From Salirhabdus salicampi (GTDB taxonomy: Bacteria > Bacillota > Bacilli > Bacillales > Alkalibacillaceae), in the NCBI RefSeq assembly GCF_024259515.1, contig NZ_JANBWE010000001.1:558001-622000 (forward strand): a DNA stretch of 64,000 nucleotides. The letters are read 5' to 3'. A model generated the notes under the pieces. It made no database searches. It was not told the origin of the DNA and saw only the letters and a list, made by a program, of their open reading frames with translations. This document shows positions 42,102 through 51,335 of the stretch, in pieces. Position numbers and translations under genes: made by a program. How positions within the stretch are numbered: the first letter of the stretch is position 1; every line of letters begins with the position of its first letter.

Positions 42102-42998
42102 TTATATTACTTCATTTCTATTTTCCGAAAAAGTCTCTTTTATATAATCTGTAATGTTAATTCGTTTGAATGGAAACTCAGATTCAAACCGGTCATTATT
42201 TACCCGACTAACGTGTGGAAAATCTTCTCCATGTTCATCACAACTGATAGTCCGATTCATTACTTTTGATGCAAGTTCCGCTAACTTTTTCACAGTAAAG
42301 GTATCTCCACCTGTGTTATACATATCATATTTAGGATTTTCACTAGTTGTGAGTAAATAAAATACTTTCGCGACATCATCTACGTGAATGAAGCAGGCTT
42401 CGTGGTGACTAGGGGTAGGAATTGTAATTGGGGAATGATCTTGAGGTGCAGTTGTTAACGTGCCGATTGGATTGAATTTTCCTCCAACTCGTCCACCGCC
42501 ATATAAACTCGAAATTCTTACGCCAATAAATCTTGTGTCACTATGCGCATCATAATGTCTTGCACATGCTTCATTATACTGTTTCATCCAGCCGTAAAGG
42601 GTGGCTGGTTTACCGTGTGTATCTTCGGTAACTTCCTCACTGCCAAAATCTTTTTGGTCTCCATATACTGCAATTGAACTCGAATGAATGACACGTGGAA
42701 TGTTATGATGGACTGCAGCTTCAAAAATTCCATTCACTCCAGTAATGTTCAATCGCATCACTTTATGTGGGTCTGCCGCTGCCCCCCCTGCTAAAATGTA
42801 AGCCATATTAATGATCACATCTGGTTTTACTTTTCCGACTAAGCTGAAGGTATCTTCGGGAAACCGTATATCTACAATTTCATCAGTAGTCACAGCTTTT
42901 GTTATATCAGCTCCGACGACGGAAACCCCGTCTTTTTTTAATAATTTTACGATTTTACTACCTATGTAACCGCTAGAACCAAACAACAATACTTTCAT
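42102..42998 (-). CDS. NAD-dependent epimerase/dehydratase (SDR)
   Basis: Extended SDR of 298 aa. NAD-binding GSSGYIG near the N-terminus, the Ser-Tyr-Lys triad in HSSSIAVYG and LYGWMKQYNE (YxxxK), and DDVAKVFYLLTTSENPKYDMYNTGG are visible. Members act on nucleotide sugars, uronates or erythronate-type acids. Divergent from the ALDH gene; the cluster suggests a role in sugar-acid breakdown, not nucleotide-sugar synthesis. Confidence 0.86.
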   Translation of the reverse strand: MKVLLFGSSGYIGSKIVKLLKKDGVSVVGADITKAVTTDEIVDIRFPEDTFSLVGKVKPDVIINMAYILAGGAAADPHKVMRLNITGVNGIFEAAVHHNIPRVIHSSSIAVYGDQKDFGSEEVTEDTHGKPATLYGWMKQYNEACARHYDAHSDTRFIGVRISSLYGGGRVGGKFNPIGTLTTAPQDHSPITIPTPSHHEACFIHVDDVAKVFYLLTTSENPKYDMYNTGGDTFTVKKLAELASKVMNRTISCDEHGEDFPHVSRVNNDRFESEFPFKRINITDYIKETFSENRNEVI

Positions 42999-42999
42999 G

Positions 43000-43329
43000 T
43001 AAGTTCCCCTTTCCTTTATTATATATAGATTGTTATAAATCTAATATACATGTCCCACAGAAAGAAAACAATTTGAATACATAATTGTTTGTATAAGTAA
43101 ATGTTATGTTTTTCTTCCGTTTGTCTCTACGTTCTCATTCTATGTCAATAGTAAACTATAACGTTTCTTTATGTTATCTATAATATATTTAAATTGTTTT
43201 ATACTGACTAAACATTTATATTAGGATGTAGTATGAATAATATGAATTTTCCGTTAATGGGTCGATCCCCATTACTGCAAAGACTAGTATTCTACCCAAT
43301 AAAATATTTCAAGGACGGTGGGACAACGA
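43000..43329. promoter_or_regulatory. Divergent regulatory region of the carboxylate cluster
   Basis: About 330 bp between divergent genes. Inverted repeats (for example ACAATT...AATTGT around 43075 and AGATT/AATCT around 43030) may be LysR or other operator sites. A 41-codon frame (43233-43358) overlaps the ALDH start but is probably not a real gene. Confidence 0.4.
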
Positions 43330-44808
43330 ATGTCAAAGAAATATCAGATGTATATTAACGGTCAATGGGTAGACAGTAGTTCAGGAGAGATATTTGATTC
43401 TGTAAATCCATATAACCAAAAAATTTGGGCAACCATTCCACAAGCAACAAAAGGTGATGTAAATCAAGCCATCACCGCTGCTAATCATTCCTTTCACAAA
43501 CAATGGAAAAACACTTCAGGAAAAGAAAGATCTTCTCTACTTCATAACCTTGCAGACATAATTGAAAGAAATGCTGACTATATGGCTGAAATTGAGTCAA
43601 CTGACAATGGAAAAGTAATTCGGGAAACAAAACATCAAATGATGTTTGCCGCTAGAAATTATCGCTATTTTGCTGGATATGCAGATAAGTTACAAGGGAC
43701 AGTTGTCCCGATGGATAATCCTGATTTGTTTGATTATACAATTGTTGAACCTCTTGGTGTCGCTGCATTGATCACCGCTTGGAATTCACCAATCACCTTA
43801 CTCGCCAATAAGTTAGCACCAGCGTTAGCAACTGGTAACACGGTCGTGGTTAAACCGTCAGAACATGCTAGTGTGTCTACTCTAGAATTTGGAAAGTTAA
43901 TTGAAAAAGCTGGGTTTCCCGCAGGTGTTGTGAACATTATTACAGGAGATGGGAATGTTGGGGAAGCACTTACGAGCAGCCCTAACATTCAAAAAATCTC
44001 ATTTACAGGTGGGCTTAATACCGCTCGTATGATTTCCCGATCAGCTAGTGAAAACTTGACGCCAGTAACGACGGAATTAGGAGGGAAATCTCCTAACATC
44101 ATTTTTGAAGACGCTAATTTAGATGATGCAGTATTAGGGGCAGTAGCAGGTATTTTTGCAGCAAGTGGACAGACTTGTGTTGCTGGTTCTAGATTGTTAG
44201 TGCAAGATTCAATCTACGATAAAGTCGTAGACAAGATTGTAAATAAGGCCAGTAAGATCAAACTCGGTAACCCTTTAATCCCAGAAACCGAAATGGGACC
44301 TGTTGCTAACCGGGCGCAATTTACAAAAATTACCCAAATGATCAATGATGCAATTTCAGAAGGTGCTAAGTTGCTGCTTGGCAAAGATCCAATTGAAGAT
44401 GAAAGTTTACAAGAAGGATATTTCATCCGTCCAACTATATTTGGCGATGTGAACAATAGTATGACCATTGCTCAAGAGGAGGTGTTTGGACCGGTACTAT
44501 CCATTATTCGCTTTAAGGAAGAAAAGGACGCGATTAAAATTGCGAACGATTCCAAATATGGCCTAGCATCTGGTGTATGGACAAATAGTGTAAAACGGGC
44601 ACATCGAATGGCGAAAAACATCGAGGCCGGTTCTGTTTGGTTAAACACATATCGGACGCTAGGAGTCGGAGCGCCTTTCGGAGGTATGAAGTTAAGTGGT
44701 AATGGAAGAGAACGAAGTTGGCATACGTTACTAGATTATACGAAAGTAAAAAATGTCATGCTAGATATGTCTGATAATGTCCGGGATCCGTTTAGCCTGA
44801 AAACGTAA
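43330..44808 (+). CDS. Aldehyde dehydrogenase (betaine-ALDH-like)
   Basis: NAD(P)-dependent aldehyde dehydrogenase of 492 aa. Catalytic motifs VTTELGGKSPN (general base Glu) and SGQTCVAGSR (nucleophilic Cys) are intact; AWNSPITLLANKLAPALATGNTVVVKPSE gives the cofactor fold. The end lacks the longer substrate-specific tail. Oxidises an aldehyde intermediate in the carboxylate cluster. ATG 43330 follows AAGGACGG; an in-frame GTG at 43318 is weaker. Followed closely by the hydroxyisobutyrate-dehydrogenase-like gene. Confidence 0.9.
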   Translation: MSKKYQMYINGQWVDSSSGEIFDSVNPYNQKIWATIPQATKGDVNQAITAANHSFHKQWKNTSGKERSSLLHNLADIIERNADYMAEIESTDNGKVIRETKHQMMFAARNYRYFAGYADKLQGTVVPMDNPDLFDYTIVEPLGVAALITAWNSPITLLANKLAPALATGNTVVVKPSEHASVSTLEFGKLIEKAGFPAGVVNIITGDGNVGEALTSSPNIQKISFTGGLNTARMISRSASENLTPVTTELGGKSPNIIFEDANLDDAVLGAVAGIFAASGQTCVAGSRLLVQDSIYDKVVDKIVNKASKIKLGNPLIPETEMGPVANRAQFTKITQMINDAISEGAKLLLGKDPIEDESLQEGYFIRPTIFGDVNNSMTIAQEEVFGPVLSIIRFKEEKDAIKIANDSKYGLASGVWTNSVKRAHRMAKNIEAGSVWLNTYRTLGVGAPFGGMKLSGNGRERSWHTLLDYTKVKNVMLDMSDNVRDPFSLKT

Positions 44809-44833
44809 CCTACATAAAGGAGGCTATCAATTT

Positions 44834-45709
44834 ATGAAAATAGGATTAATTGGTTTAGGAAATATAGGAAGCGGAGTAGCTCGATGTCTCCTTAACCATA
44901 ACTACGAAGTGGTAGTATATGACATTAATGAGGAAAGAGTAAAAGAACTTGAATCTCATGGTGCAGAAGGAAAAGGGAATGTTAATGAGTTATTTAGTGA
45001 TTCACAGTTCGTTATATCAAGTTTACCAAATGATGAAATTGTAACAGATGTGTTTTTAAATCAAGTCGATTTACGAACGATTCAAGAGTCAGTCACATTG
45101 ATTGAGTTAAGCACAATATCGCCTGAAGTCATTCAAGAAATGGCCCGTCACTATAAAGACCAACCGCTAAGCATAATTGATTGTCCGATTAGCGGTGGAC
45201 CGGTGGAAGCAGCAAGTGGAAACTTAAACTTAATGGTTGCTGGGATTGAATCTCACATAAATGCTGCGAAAGAAATTTTAAATGCTATAAGTAGTCACTT
45301 TACTATTGTAGGGGAAGAAATCGGTTCTGCAAAAGCTGTGAAATTGATTAATAATATGATGACGATGGGGAATGTACTTATCGCATCTGAGGCATTTGCA
45401 ATGGGGGCCCATTATGGAATTGACCAACAAATGTTATATGACACCCTCAGCAAAATGGGGGGAACTTCACATCATTTCGTGAAAAGGTTCCCGAAAGTCA
45501 TACATGATGATTATTCAGCTTGGTTTCCAATTCAATTGGGGATAAAAGACTTACAATTAGCGTTGAATTGGGCAAAGAGGAATGGGATTGATTTAAACGT
45601 CTGTCATTTTGTCTATGACAGTTATGAAAATGCAGCTAATGAAGGGTTAGCAAATGAAGATATTGTGGCATTGACAAAATATTTCAAATCCAAATTCAAT
45701 AATTTATAA
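44834..45709 (+). CDS. 3-Hydroxyisobutyrate dehydrogenase-like oxidoreductase
   Basis: Beta-hydroxyacid dehydrogenase of 291 aa. NAD motif IGLIGLGNIGSGVARCL at the N-terminus, DCPISGGPVEAASGNL (substrate-binding) and the catalytic Lys in AKAVKLINNMM are present. Family members oxidise 3-hydroxyisobutyrate, tartronate semialdehyde or L-threonate. Between the ALDH and the TAXI binding protein, so likely part of the same catabolic pathway. Confidence 0.9.
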   Translation: MKIGLIGLGNIGSGVARCLLNHNYEVVVYDINEERVKELESHGAEGKGNVNELFSDSQFVISSLPNDEIVTDVFLNQVDLRTIQESVTLIELSTISPEVIQEMARHYKDQPLSIIDCPISGGPVEAASGNLNLMVAGIESHINAAKEILNAISSHFTIVGEEIGSAKAVKLINNMMTMGNVLIASEAFAMGAHYGIDQQMLYDTLSKMGGTSHHFVKRFPKVIHDDYSAWFPIQLGIKDLQLALNWAKRNGIDLNVCHFVYDSYENAANEGLANEDIVALTKYFKSKFNNL

Positions 45710-45714
45710 GCTTT

Positions 45715-45765
45715 TTCAAGGGTGAAATCATTCACTCCACCTTTGAAAGTGTTTTTAAAAAAATT
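45715..45765 (+). terminator. Attenuating hairpin before the TAXI gene
   Basis: Stem TTTCAAGGGTG / CACCTTTGAAAG followed by GTTTTT, between the dehydrogenase and the TRAP genes. Confidence 0.6.
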
Positions 45766-45782
45766 TTAAGGGGGATTTTTAA

Positions 45783-46766
45783 ATGAAAAATTTATTGTTT
45801 TTCGTTGGTACATTAATGCTAATTTTTGTTGTTGGATGTAATAGTGAATCATCAAGTGGAACTGAAGACGGCCCGGTAACCATTACAACCGGTTCTGAAG
45901 GGGGAAGCTGGTATCCAATCGGTGGTGCTCTTGCAGATATGATGAATGAGGACCTTGAACGTACAAATATTTCTGCGGTTCCTGGTGGAGGAACAGCAAA
46001 TCCTGCAGCAGTAAGTATAGGGGAAGCAGATATCGGCTTTAGTTATGGTCCTACTTTATTCTCCGCACTACAAGGGACAGATCCATACGAAGAAGAATAT
46101 GGTAACTTGAAAGCTATCGCGAGATTATACAACTTGGCTTGGCAAGTAATTGTTGATGCAGATTCTGATATCACTTCTTTACAGGATATCGTAGATAATC
46201 AAATTGGTGTGAAGTGGGTACCGAACAAAAGAGGTACTGGAGACGAATGGATTGCTCAAAAGGTTATCCAAGAGTATGGATTCACATATGAAGATGTTCA
46301 AGATTGGGGTGGAGAAGTAAACTTCGTCACGATGTCAGAAGCAGTGTCATTATGGAGAGATCGCCATATTAACATGTATTCTACCCATACGCTGATTCCA
46401 GCACCAACGGTTACAGAGTCAACCTTAGCAAGAGATGCTGTATTCTTATCGATTGATGACGATATTATTCAAACGTTAAGAGAAAAATATGAATTAGTTG
46501 AAACGACGTTACCAGCTGGTACGTATGAAGGGCAAGATGAAGATATTAAAACGGTAACAATGCCAGTAGTTCTATTTGCACGCGAGGATGTTTCAGATGA
46601 AGTTGTGTACTCTCTTACAAAAATTCTTAATGAGAAACATGAAAAATTAATCGATGTTCATACATTATTTAACGAATTTGATCCTAAAACGGCATGGAAA
46701 GATACAGGAATTGAGTTACACCCAGGAGCAGAACAATATTACAAAGAAGTTGGGTATATGGACTAG
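45783..46766 (+). CDS. TAXI-family TRAP transporter substrate-binding protein
   Basis: Secreted binding lipoprotein of 327 aa, lipobox VVGC (Cys about 19). TAXI hallmarks: ITTGSEGGSWYPIGGALADMMNE, SAVPGGGTANPAAVSIGEADIGFSYG and the closing HPGAEQYYKEVGYMD. It binds a C4-C6 carboxylate or amino acid, which cannot be named. Belongs with the fused permease downstream and the surrounding dehydrogenases. Confidence 0.92.
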   Translation: MKNLLFFVGTLMLIFVVGCNSESSSGTEDGPVTITTGSEGGSWYPIGGALADMMNEDLERTNISAVPGGGTANPAAVSIGEADIGFSYGPTLFSALQGTDPYEEEYGNLKAIARLYNLAWQVIVDADSDITSLQDIVDNQIGVKWVPNKRGTGDEWIAQKVIQEYGFTYEDVQDWGGEVNFVTMSEAVSLWRDRHINMYSTHTLIPAPTVTESTLARDAVFLSIDDDIIQTLREKYELVETTLPAGTYEGQDEDIKTVTMPVVLFAREDVSDEVVYSLTKILNEKHEKLIDVHTLFNEFDPKTAWKDTGIELHPGAEQYYKEVGYMD

Positions 46767-46770
46767 TACA

Positions 46771-46801
46771 GAATAGGGCCTGAGATATTCCTCAGGCCCA
46801 A
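46771..46801 (+). repeat. Intra-operon hairpin
   Basis: Stem GGGCCTGAG / CCTCAGGCCC between the binding protein and the permease; it has no T-run, so it probably stabilises the upstream mRNA. Confidence 0.6.
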
Positions 46802-46821
46802 CATATAGGTGGTGTATTTAT

Positions 46822-48711
46822 ATGACTAGAAATCCAAAAGTTCTAGGGATCCTAATAAGTATTGTTGCGATTGGAATGTCTTCTTTCCATTTATATACTG
46901 CATATTTTGGTTCATTGGAAGGGATGTTACAGAGAAGTGTTCATTTATTATTTGCATTAGTCCTAATATTCCTGATATATCCGATACGTAAGAAAGGCTT
47001 TAGTAAACTTGATCATTCTAGATGGATATTCATTGTCGTATCCGTCATGTCTATCCTATATATATTTATCAATTATGATAGAATCACGACAAGGTGGTGG
47101 GGGGTTTCCGAAGTTTACACCCTCGATATTTTGTTCGGATTTGCCTTGATATTACTTATTCTGGAGGCGACGCGAAGAAGTTTAGGCTTACCTTTAGTAT
47201 TTGTTGCTGTTGCCTTTTTACTTTACGGCTTCTACGGCAGTTCCATGCCTGGAGTTTTCTCACATAGAGGCTATGCGATGGATCGGGTTGTGGAAAATTT
47301 ATATCTTACTACATCTGGTATTTTTGGAGTAGCACTATCCGCCTCAGCAACGTTTGTGTTTTTATTTGTTCTCTTTGGAGCATTTTTAGAGAATACAAAA
47401 GCAGGACAATTTTATATTGATTTAGCCATTGGGAGTACTGGAGGTATGAGAGGTGGACCTGCAAAATCTGCTGTAGTAGCGAGTGGGTTGATGGGGTCTA
47501 TTTCTGGTACTGCGATTGGTAATGTAGTTACAACAGGCTCATTAACAATCCCTCTCATGAAAAAAACAGGATATAAACCTCACGAGGCTGCTGCAATTGA
47601 ATCCTCTGCATCAGTAGGAGGACAAGTTACCCCACCTATTATGGGGGCCGCTGCATTTATTGTAGCGGAGTTTACTGGTGTTCCTTATTGGGAGATCTTG
47701 CTTATTAGTATTATTCCAGCTTTTTTGTATTACGCTTACGTCATGTTTACCGTCCATTTTAGCGCGGGTTACAAAGGGTTAAGTGGTCTTTCCAAAGAAG
47801 AATTACCAAAAGTGAAAGAAACAATAAAAGAAGGATGGCACTTAACCATTCCTTTAATTTTACTCGTATATCTTTTAATTGATGGCTATACACCGATTTT
47901 CGCGGGGTTTATTGGTATTATGTCAATATTAGTCATAACAAACTTGAGAAAAAATACCCGTATGTCCCTTCAAGCTTTCGCCAACTCCTTAATAGGTGGT
48001 GCTAAGCAATCACTACCAATTGTAGCGGCTACAGCATGTGCTGGAATTGTTGTCGGAATTATTTCATTGACGGGATTAGGGATGAAATTTTCTTCTATTG
48101 TAGTATCTATGTCAGGTGGAAATCTTTTCATGGCGTTAATTTTTGTAGCAATTGCAGCCTTAATTCTAGGTATGGGCCTACCAGTTATTGCTGCATATGT
48201 AGTGTTAGCCGTAATGGCAGCACCAGCACTTGCTGAACTCGGGGTACCTATATTAGTTGCTCACTTAGTCGTGTTATGGTTTACCCAACTGTCAAACATT
48301 ACTCCTCCTGTATGCTTAACGGCATATGCTGGTGCAGCTATTGCTAAAGCAAATCCTATTCAAACAGGTTTTCATTCTTTACGCTTTGCTTTGGCGATGA
48401 TTATTCTGCCATTTATGTTTGTATATAGTCCGTTACTTATAACAGGTTCCAAAGTTGCTGTTACTGTTACGATTGTTGCAACTTTAGCCGGTTTTATAGC
48501 ATTGTCTGCTGCGATTGAAGGATTTTTAAAGACGAAGATCAATATGCTTGCAAGAACTCTTTTGTTCATTTCTGCATTATTCTTATTCTACCAGGACTAT
48601 CTCTTAAATGTTGTCGGGTTATTAATAGTTATAACGATTTTGATTTTACAAATAAAAGGGGCTAAACAACTAGTATTCATAGATAAGGAGCAAGCAAATA
48701 TTAGTCAATAA
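46822..48711 (+). CDS. TRAP transporter fused permease (4TM/12TM)
   Basis: Membrane protein of 629 aa with about sixteen helices: a DctQ-like four-helix part (about 5-125) fused to the DctM-like part, as in TAXI-type systems. The DctM motifs GSISGTAIGNVVTTGSLTIPLMKKTGYKPHEAAAIESSASVGGQVTPPIMGAAAFIVAEF and GMGLPVIAAYVVLAVMAAPALAE are present. Imports an organic acid using a Na+ or H+ gradient. Ends the transporter operon, followed by a terminator shared with the LysR gene. Confidence 0.93.
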   Translation: MTRNPKVLGILISIVAIGMSSFHLYTAYFGSLEGMLQRSVHLLFALVLIFLIYPIRKKGFSKLDHSRWIFIVVSVMSILYIFINYDRITTRWWGVSEVYTLDILFGFALILLILEATRRSLGLPLVFVAVAFLLYGFYGSSMPGVFSHRGYAMDRVVENLYLTTSGIFGVALSASATFVFLFVLFGAFLENTKAGQFYIDLAIGSTGGMRGGPAKSAVVASGLMGSISGTAIGNVVTTGSLTIPLMKKTGYKPHEAAAIESSASVGGQVTPPIMGAAAFIVAEFTGVPYWEILLISIIPAFLYYAYVMFTVHFSAGYKGLSGLSKEELPKVKETIKEGWHLTIPLILLVYLLIDGYTPIFAGFIGIMSILVITNLRKNTRMSLQAFANSLIGGAKQSLPIVAATACAGIVVGIISLTGLGMKFSSIVVSMSGGNLFMALIFVAIAALILGMGLPVIAAYVVLAVMAAPALAELGVPILVAHLVVLWFTQLSNITPPVCLTAYAGAAIAKANPIQTGFHSLRFALAMIILPFMFVYSPLLITGSKVAVTVTIVATLAGFIALSAAIEGFLKTKINMLARTLLFISALFLFYQDYLLNVVGLLIVITILILQIKGAKQLVFIDKEQANISQ

Positions 48712-48746
48712 AAAAAGGGCTCTTACCACAAGAGCCCTTTTTAATA
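48711..48746. terminator. Bidirectional terminator
   Basis: Stem AAAAAAGGGCTCTT / AAGAGCCCTTTTT between the permease and LysR genes. Confidence 0.92.
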
Positions 48747-48757
48747 AGATTATTGAA

Positions 48758-49681
48758 TTATTGTTCATGTACTGGATAATAAAAATCTTCTCCTTGAAAA
48801 TGGCGTAATGACATTTTTAAAAACTCTTTTGATGCTTGGGATAATACTCGGTCCTTACGGTAAATGAAAAATAGCCGTCTGTTCGTATTCATATTTTTAA
48901 TTGGAAGTCCTTTTAATAAACCAAGTTCAACTTCCCTTTCAACGGATAATTTCGGCAGAATTGTAACCCCCAAATTGTTCTCAACGGAGCGTTTAATTGC
49001 CTCAACATTACTTAAAATAATAGAATGTTTAAACTCAATATTTTCAGCACGCAAATGTTCCTCAATCATTCGAAGTAATGCAGATGATTTATCGGATTTA
49101 ATAAACGTTTCTTCTTTTAAATCTGTGAGTTCAATTTCTTCTAACTTTGCACAAGGATGACTAACAGAACAAATTAATAAAAGTTCATCATTAAAAAAAG
49201 GGTGACATAACAAGTTTGGGTATTTATTAACGAGGTCTGTTTCCCCAATAATACCGAGTTCATGATTATTCATAATCACGTTTTCAATCACTATTTGGGA
49301 AAAGGCAATTTTGATTTGGATATCGATTTTGGGGAAACGGGCCTTATAAATTCCTAACAATTCAGGTAATAAATAAGATCCAAAATAAGATCCGGAAGAT
49401 ATGGCTAATGTGCCTCGGTTTAAATCATTAAAGTCATTAATGACAGTAATTGCTTCATCATATAGGTGAATAATCTGTTCAGCATATCGTAAAAAATTTT
49501 TTCCTTCTTCATTTAATATCATCATCTTTTTTGATCGATCAAACAATTTTGTACCTAACTCGTCTTCTAAGCTTTTTATTTTCATGCTGATAGAAGGTTG
49601 AGATGTAAAGGTATTTTCTGCAGCCTTAGTTAGATTTTTCGTTTTAGCTACTTCCATGAACGCCCTTAGTTTACTAATCAT
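48758..49681 (-). CDS. LysR-family transcriptional regulator
   Basis: Regulator of 307 aa. The N-terminal winged helix reads ISKLRAFMEVAKTKNLTKAAENTFTSQPSISMKIKSLEDELGTKLFDRS, the LysR consensus; the effector domain follows (SGSYFGSYLLPELLGIYKARFPKIDIQ). It probably controls the TRAP/dehydrogenase cluster in response to its carboxylate. ATG 49681 follows TGGAGAG; an in-frame start 90 nt upstream adds an unlikely extension. Converges on the permease gene. Confidence 0.92.
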   Translation of the reverse strand: MISKLRAFMEVAKTKNLTKAAENTFTSQPSISMKIKSLEDELGTKLFDRSKKMMILNEEGKNFLRYAEQIIHLYDEAITVINDFNDLNRGTLAISSGSYFGSYLLPELLGIYKARFPKIDIQIKIAFSQIVIENVIMNNHELGIIGETDLVNKYPNLLCHPFFNDELLLICSVSHPCAKLEEIELTDLKEETFIKSDKSSALLRMIEEHLRAENIEFKHSIILSNVEAIKRSVENNLGVTILPKLSVEREVELGLLKGLPIKNMNTNRRLFFIYRKDRVLSQASKEFLKMSLRHFQGEDFYYPVHEQ

Positions 49682-49980
49682 GAATATCTCTCCATTAATA
49701 ACACTTAGTGAATGACAGAGGAAATTGTTAAGTATATTTGATGTTATTATAGCATGTACACGTGTAAACAAACAAAAAATTTAGAAAATTATTAATAATC
49801 GAACCCCCACTAGTGAGAAACGGTAGACATACTCACAATGTATCGTCGTTATCAATTTTTGGTGTTTACGACGCAACCAGTCATTATTAGGTGTAACAAT
49901 AGCCATACGTTATCTAAATGGCCGAGCAGTAGTAAAAGAAAAACCCATACCAATCTATAACGAATGTTTGTATAACTTAA
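49682..49980. other. Intergenic region, no gene seen
   Basis: About 300 bp of AT-rich sequence between the LysR gene and a hypothetical gene, both on minus. Presumably holds the lysR promoter. Confidence 0.45.
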
Positions 49981-50433
49981 TCAGTATCCAAAAGCTTTGT
50001 CTTGACGGCTATCTAATTCTTGCTTAACCTTAGGATGCCTGTTTGATACAACATCTTCATTGAGTAATCTATTGTACATATCGTGATGAAACCATGGTTT
50101 TAATCCTTCGAAAATAGTCATTTTATGTTTCTGTAGAAACCGTTCTGTAAACTCAAAATTGAAGTCGTTAGTTTTCGATACCGGCTTTTCAATAAACGGT
50201 ATTAAGCTTACACTAGTCTCATCTTTATCCAAAAGTCCAGTTAACACTACAATACAATTGCATGATGTAAATTGAATGGTGATTCGTAGCTGCACAACTA
50301 TATGTTCATAAAACCCACGTGCCTCACAATTTATATAGCATATGTATACTTCTTCACGATCATATACTAACGATATCACCGCATTATCCCTTCTTTCTTC
50401 TATTTTTATATTACCTCTATTATAACCGAACAT
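49981..50433 (-). CDS. Hypothetical protein
   Basis: Soluble protein of 150 aa, cysteine containing (CYINCEARG, SCNCIVV) but not a known zinc motif. The C-terminal half is charged (NRLLNEDVVSNRHPKVKQELDSRQDK). Weak ribosome binding site before ATG 50433, so the true start may be inside. No family recognised. Confidence 0.5.
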   Translation of the reverse strand: MFGYNRGNIKIEERRDNAVISLVYDREEVYICYINCEARGFYEHIVVQLRITIQFTSCNCIVVLTGLLDKDETSVSLIPFIEKPVSKTNDFNFEFTERFLQKHKMTIFEGLKPWFHHDMYNRLLNEDVVSNRHPKVKQELDSRQDKAFGY

Positions 50434-50560
50434 TCGTTCTGTATACAGTTAATGGGAAAAAACAGGACCTTTATCGTATCGTGAAAATTAGCCTTTCATA
50501 TGTATGGTACAATTAGGTAATAAGGGGAGAGGATGTAACAAACACATAAGGGGGAGAGGG

Positions 50561-51265
50561 ATGAATACGAAAGAACTTATCTTATTAAATAATGAAAAGC
50601 GTGAGCACTTAACACGAGAAAACCGCAACTATTATGAAGATATGCTGGCCTATATCCGTTTTCACTTTACCTTGTCCGAACGGAAGATAGAAGAAATCCT
50701 ACTAGAACAATTGGATTATTTAATAGAAGAACAAAAGAAAGGGAATACTGCACAGGACATATTTGGGGAGAATCCGAAAGAGTATTGTAATAAGCTTATA
50801 GAGGAAGTGCCGCAGGAAACGAAAGGCAAAATGTTTCTTTTTGGTAGTTATATCCTATTGCAACTTTTAGGTTGGTTTCTGATCGGAAAAGGTGTTATTG
50901 ATGTTGCTTTTTCATATTTTGGCAATGTGAATCCTACCACGGTACAACTGGGCTCTGGAATAGCCATTCTTATTATTATCGTTATCTTAATTGGGGCATT
51001 TGCAGTAGGGACATTATCTATATTAAAGCACGGTGTTTATATGAAATCGAAACGAAAAAATATAAAAAATTTCGTAAGCATTGCTGCATTGTTTGGTACA
51101 ACCACCAGTCTAATTATATTAGTGCAAAAGTCTATGCCATCATTTGGAGTATCAATTAAATTAAGTGGCTATATCATACTTCTTTTCGGCATATTGACCT
51201 TACTTATTTCGAGGTTAGTAAATAAACGGTTAATGATGGTGACCGCTAACTCCAAACGTACGTAA
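50561..51265 (+). CDS. DUF1129-like membrane protein
   Basis: Protein of 234 aa: an N-terminal cytoplasmic helical domain (about 1-95) with KREHLTRENRNYYEDMLAYIRF followed by ERKIEEILLEQLDYLIEEQKKGNTAQDIFGENPKEYCNKLIEEVPQ, the DUF1129/DUF1700 signature, then four membrane helices. Function unknown; often paired with PadR-type regulators, though none lies here. ATG 50561 follows AGGGGGAGAGGG; an in-frame ATG at 50504 is weaker. Confidence 0.75.
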   Translation: MNTKELILLNNEKREHLTRENRNYYEDMLAYIRFHFTLSERKIEEILLEQLDYLIEEQKKGNTAQDIFGENPKEYCNKLIEEVPQETKGKMFLFGSYILLQLLGWFLIGKGVIDVAFSYFGNVNPTTVQLGSGIAILIIIVILIGAFAVGTLSILKHGVYMKSKRKNIKNFVSIAALFGTTTSLIILVQKSMPSFGVSIKLSGYIILLFGILTLLISRLVNKRLMMVTANSKRT

Positions 51266-51296
51266 TCTAAAGTAATATTTTCAACTGTAAAGTTAA

Positions 51297-51335
51297 AGAA
51301 GCACACTGGGAATTCGTCCTAGTGTGCTCTTTATG
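51297..51335. terminator. Bidirectional terminator
   Basis: Stem AGCACACT / AGTGTGCT with T-rich flanks between converging genes. Confidence 0.8.

Noticed and set aside
43233-43358. 41-codon frame overlapping the ALDH start
   Set aside because: Has only a weak ribosome binding site and overlaps ALDH codons in another frame; could be a leader but unsupported.
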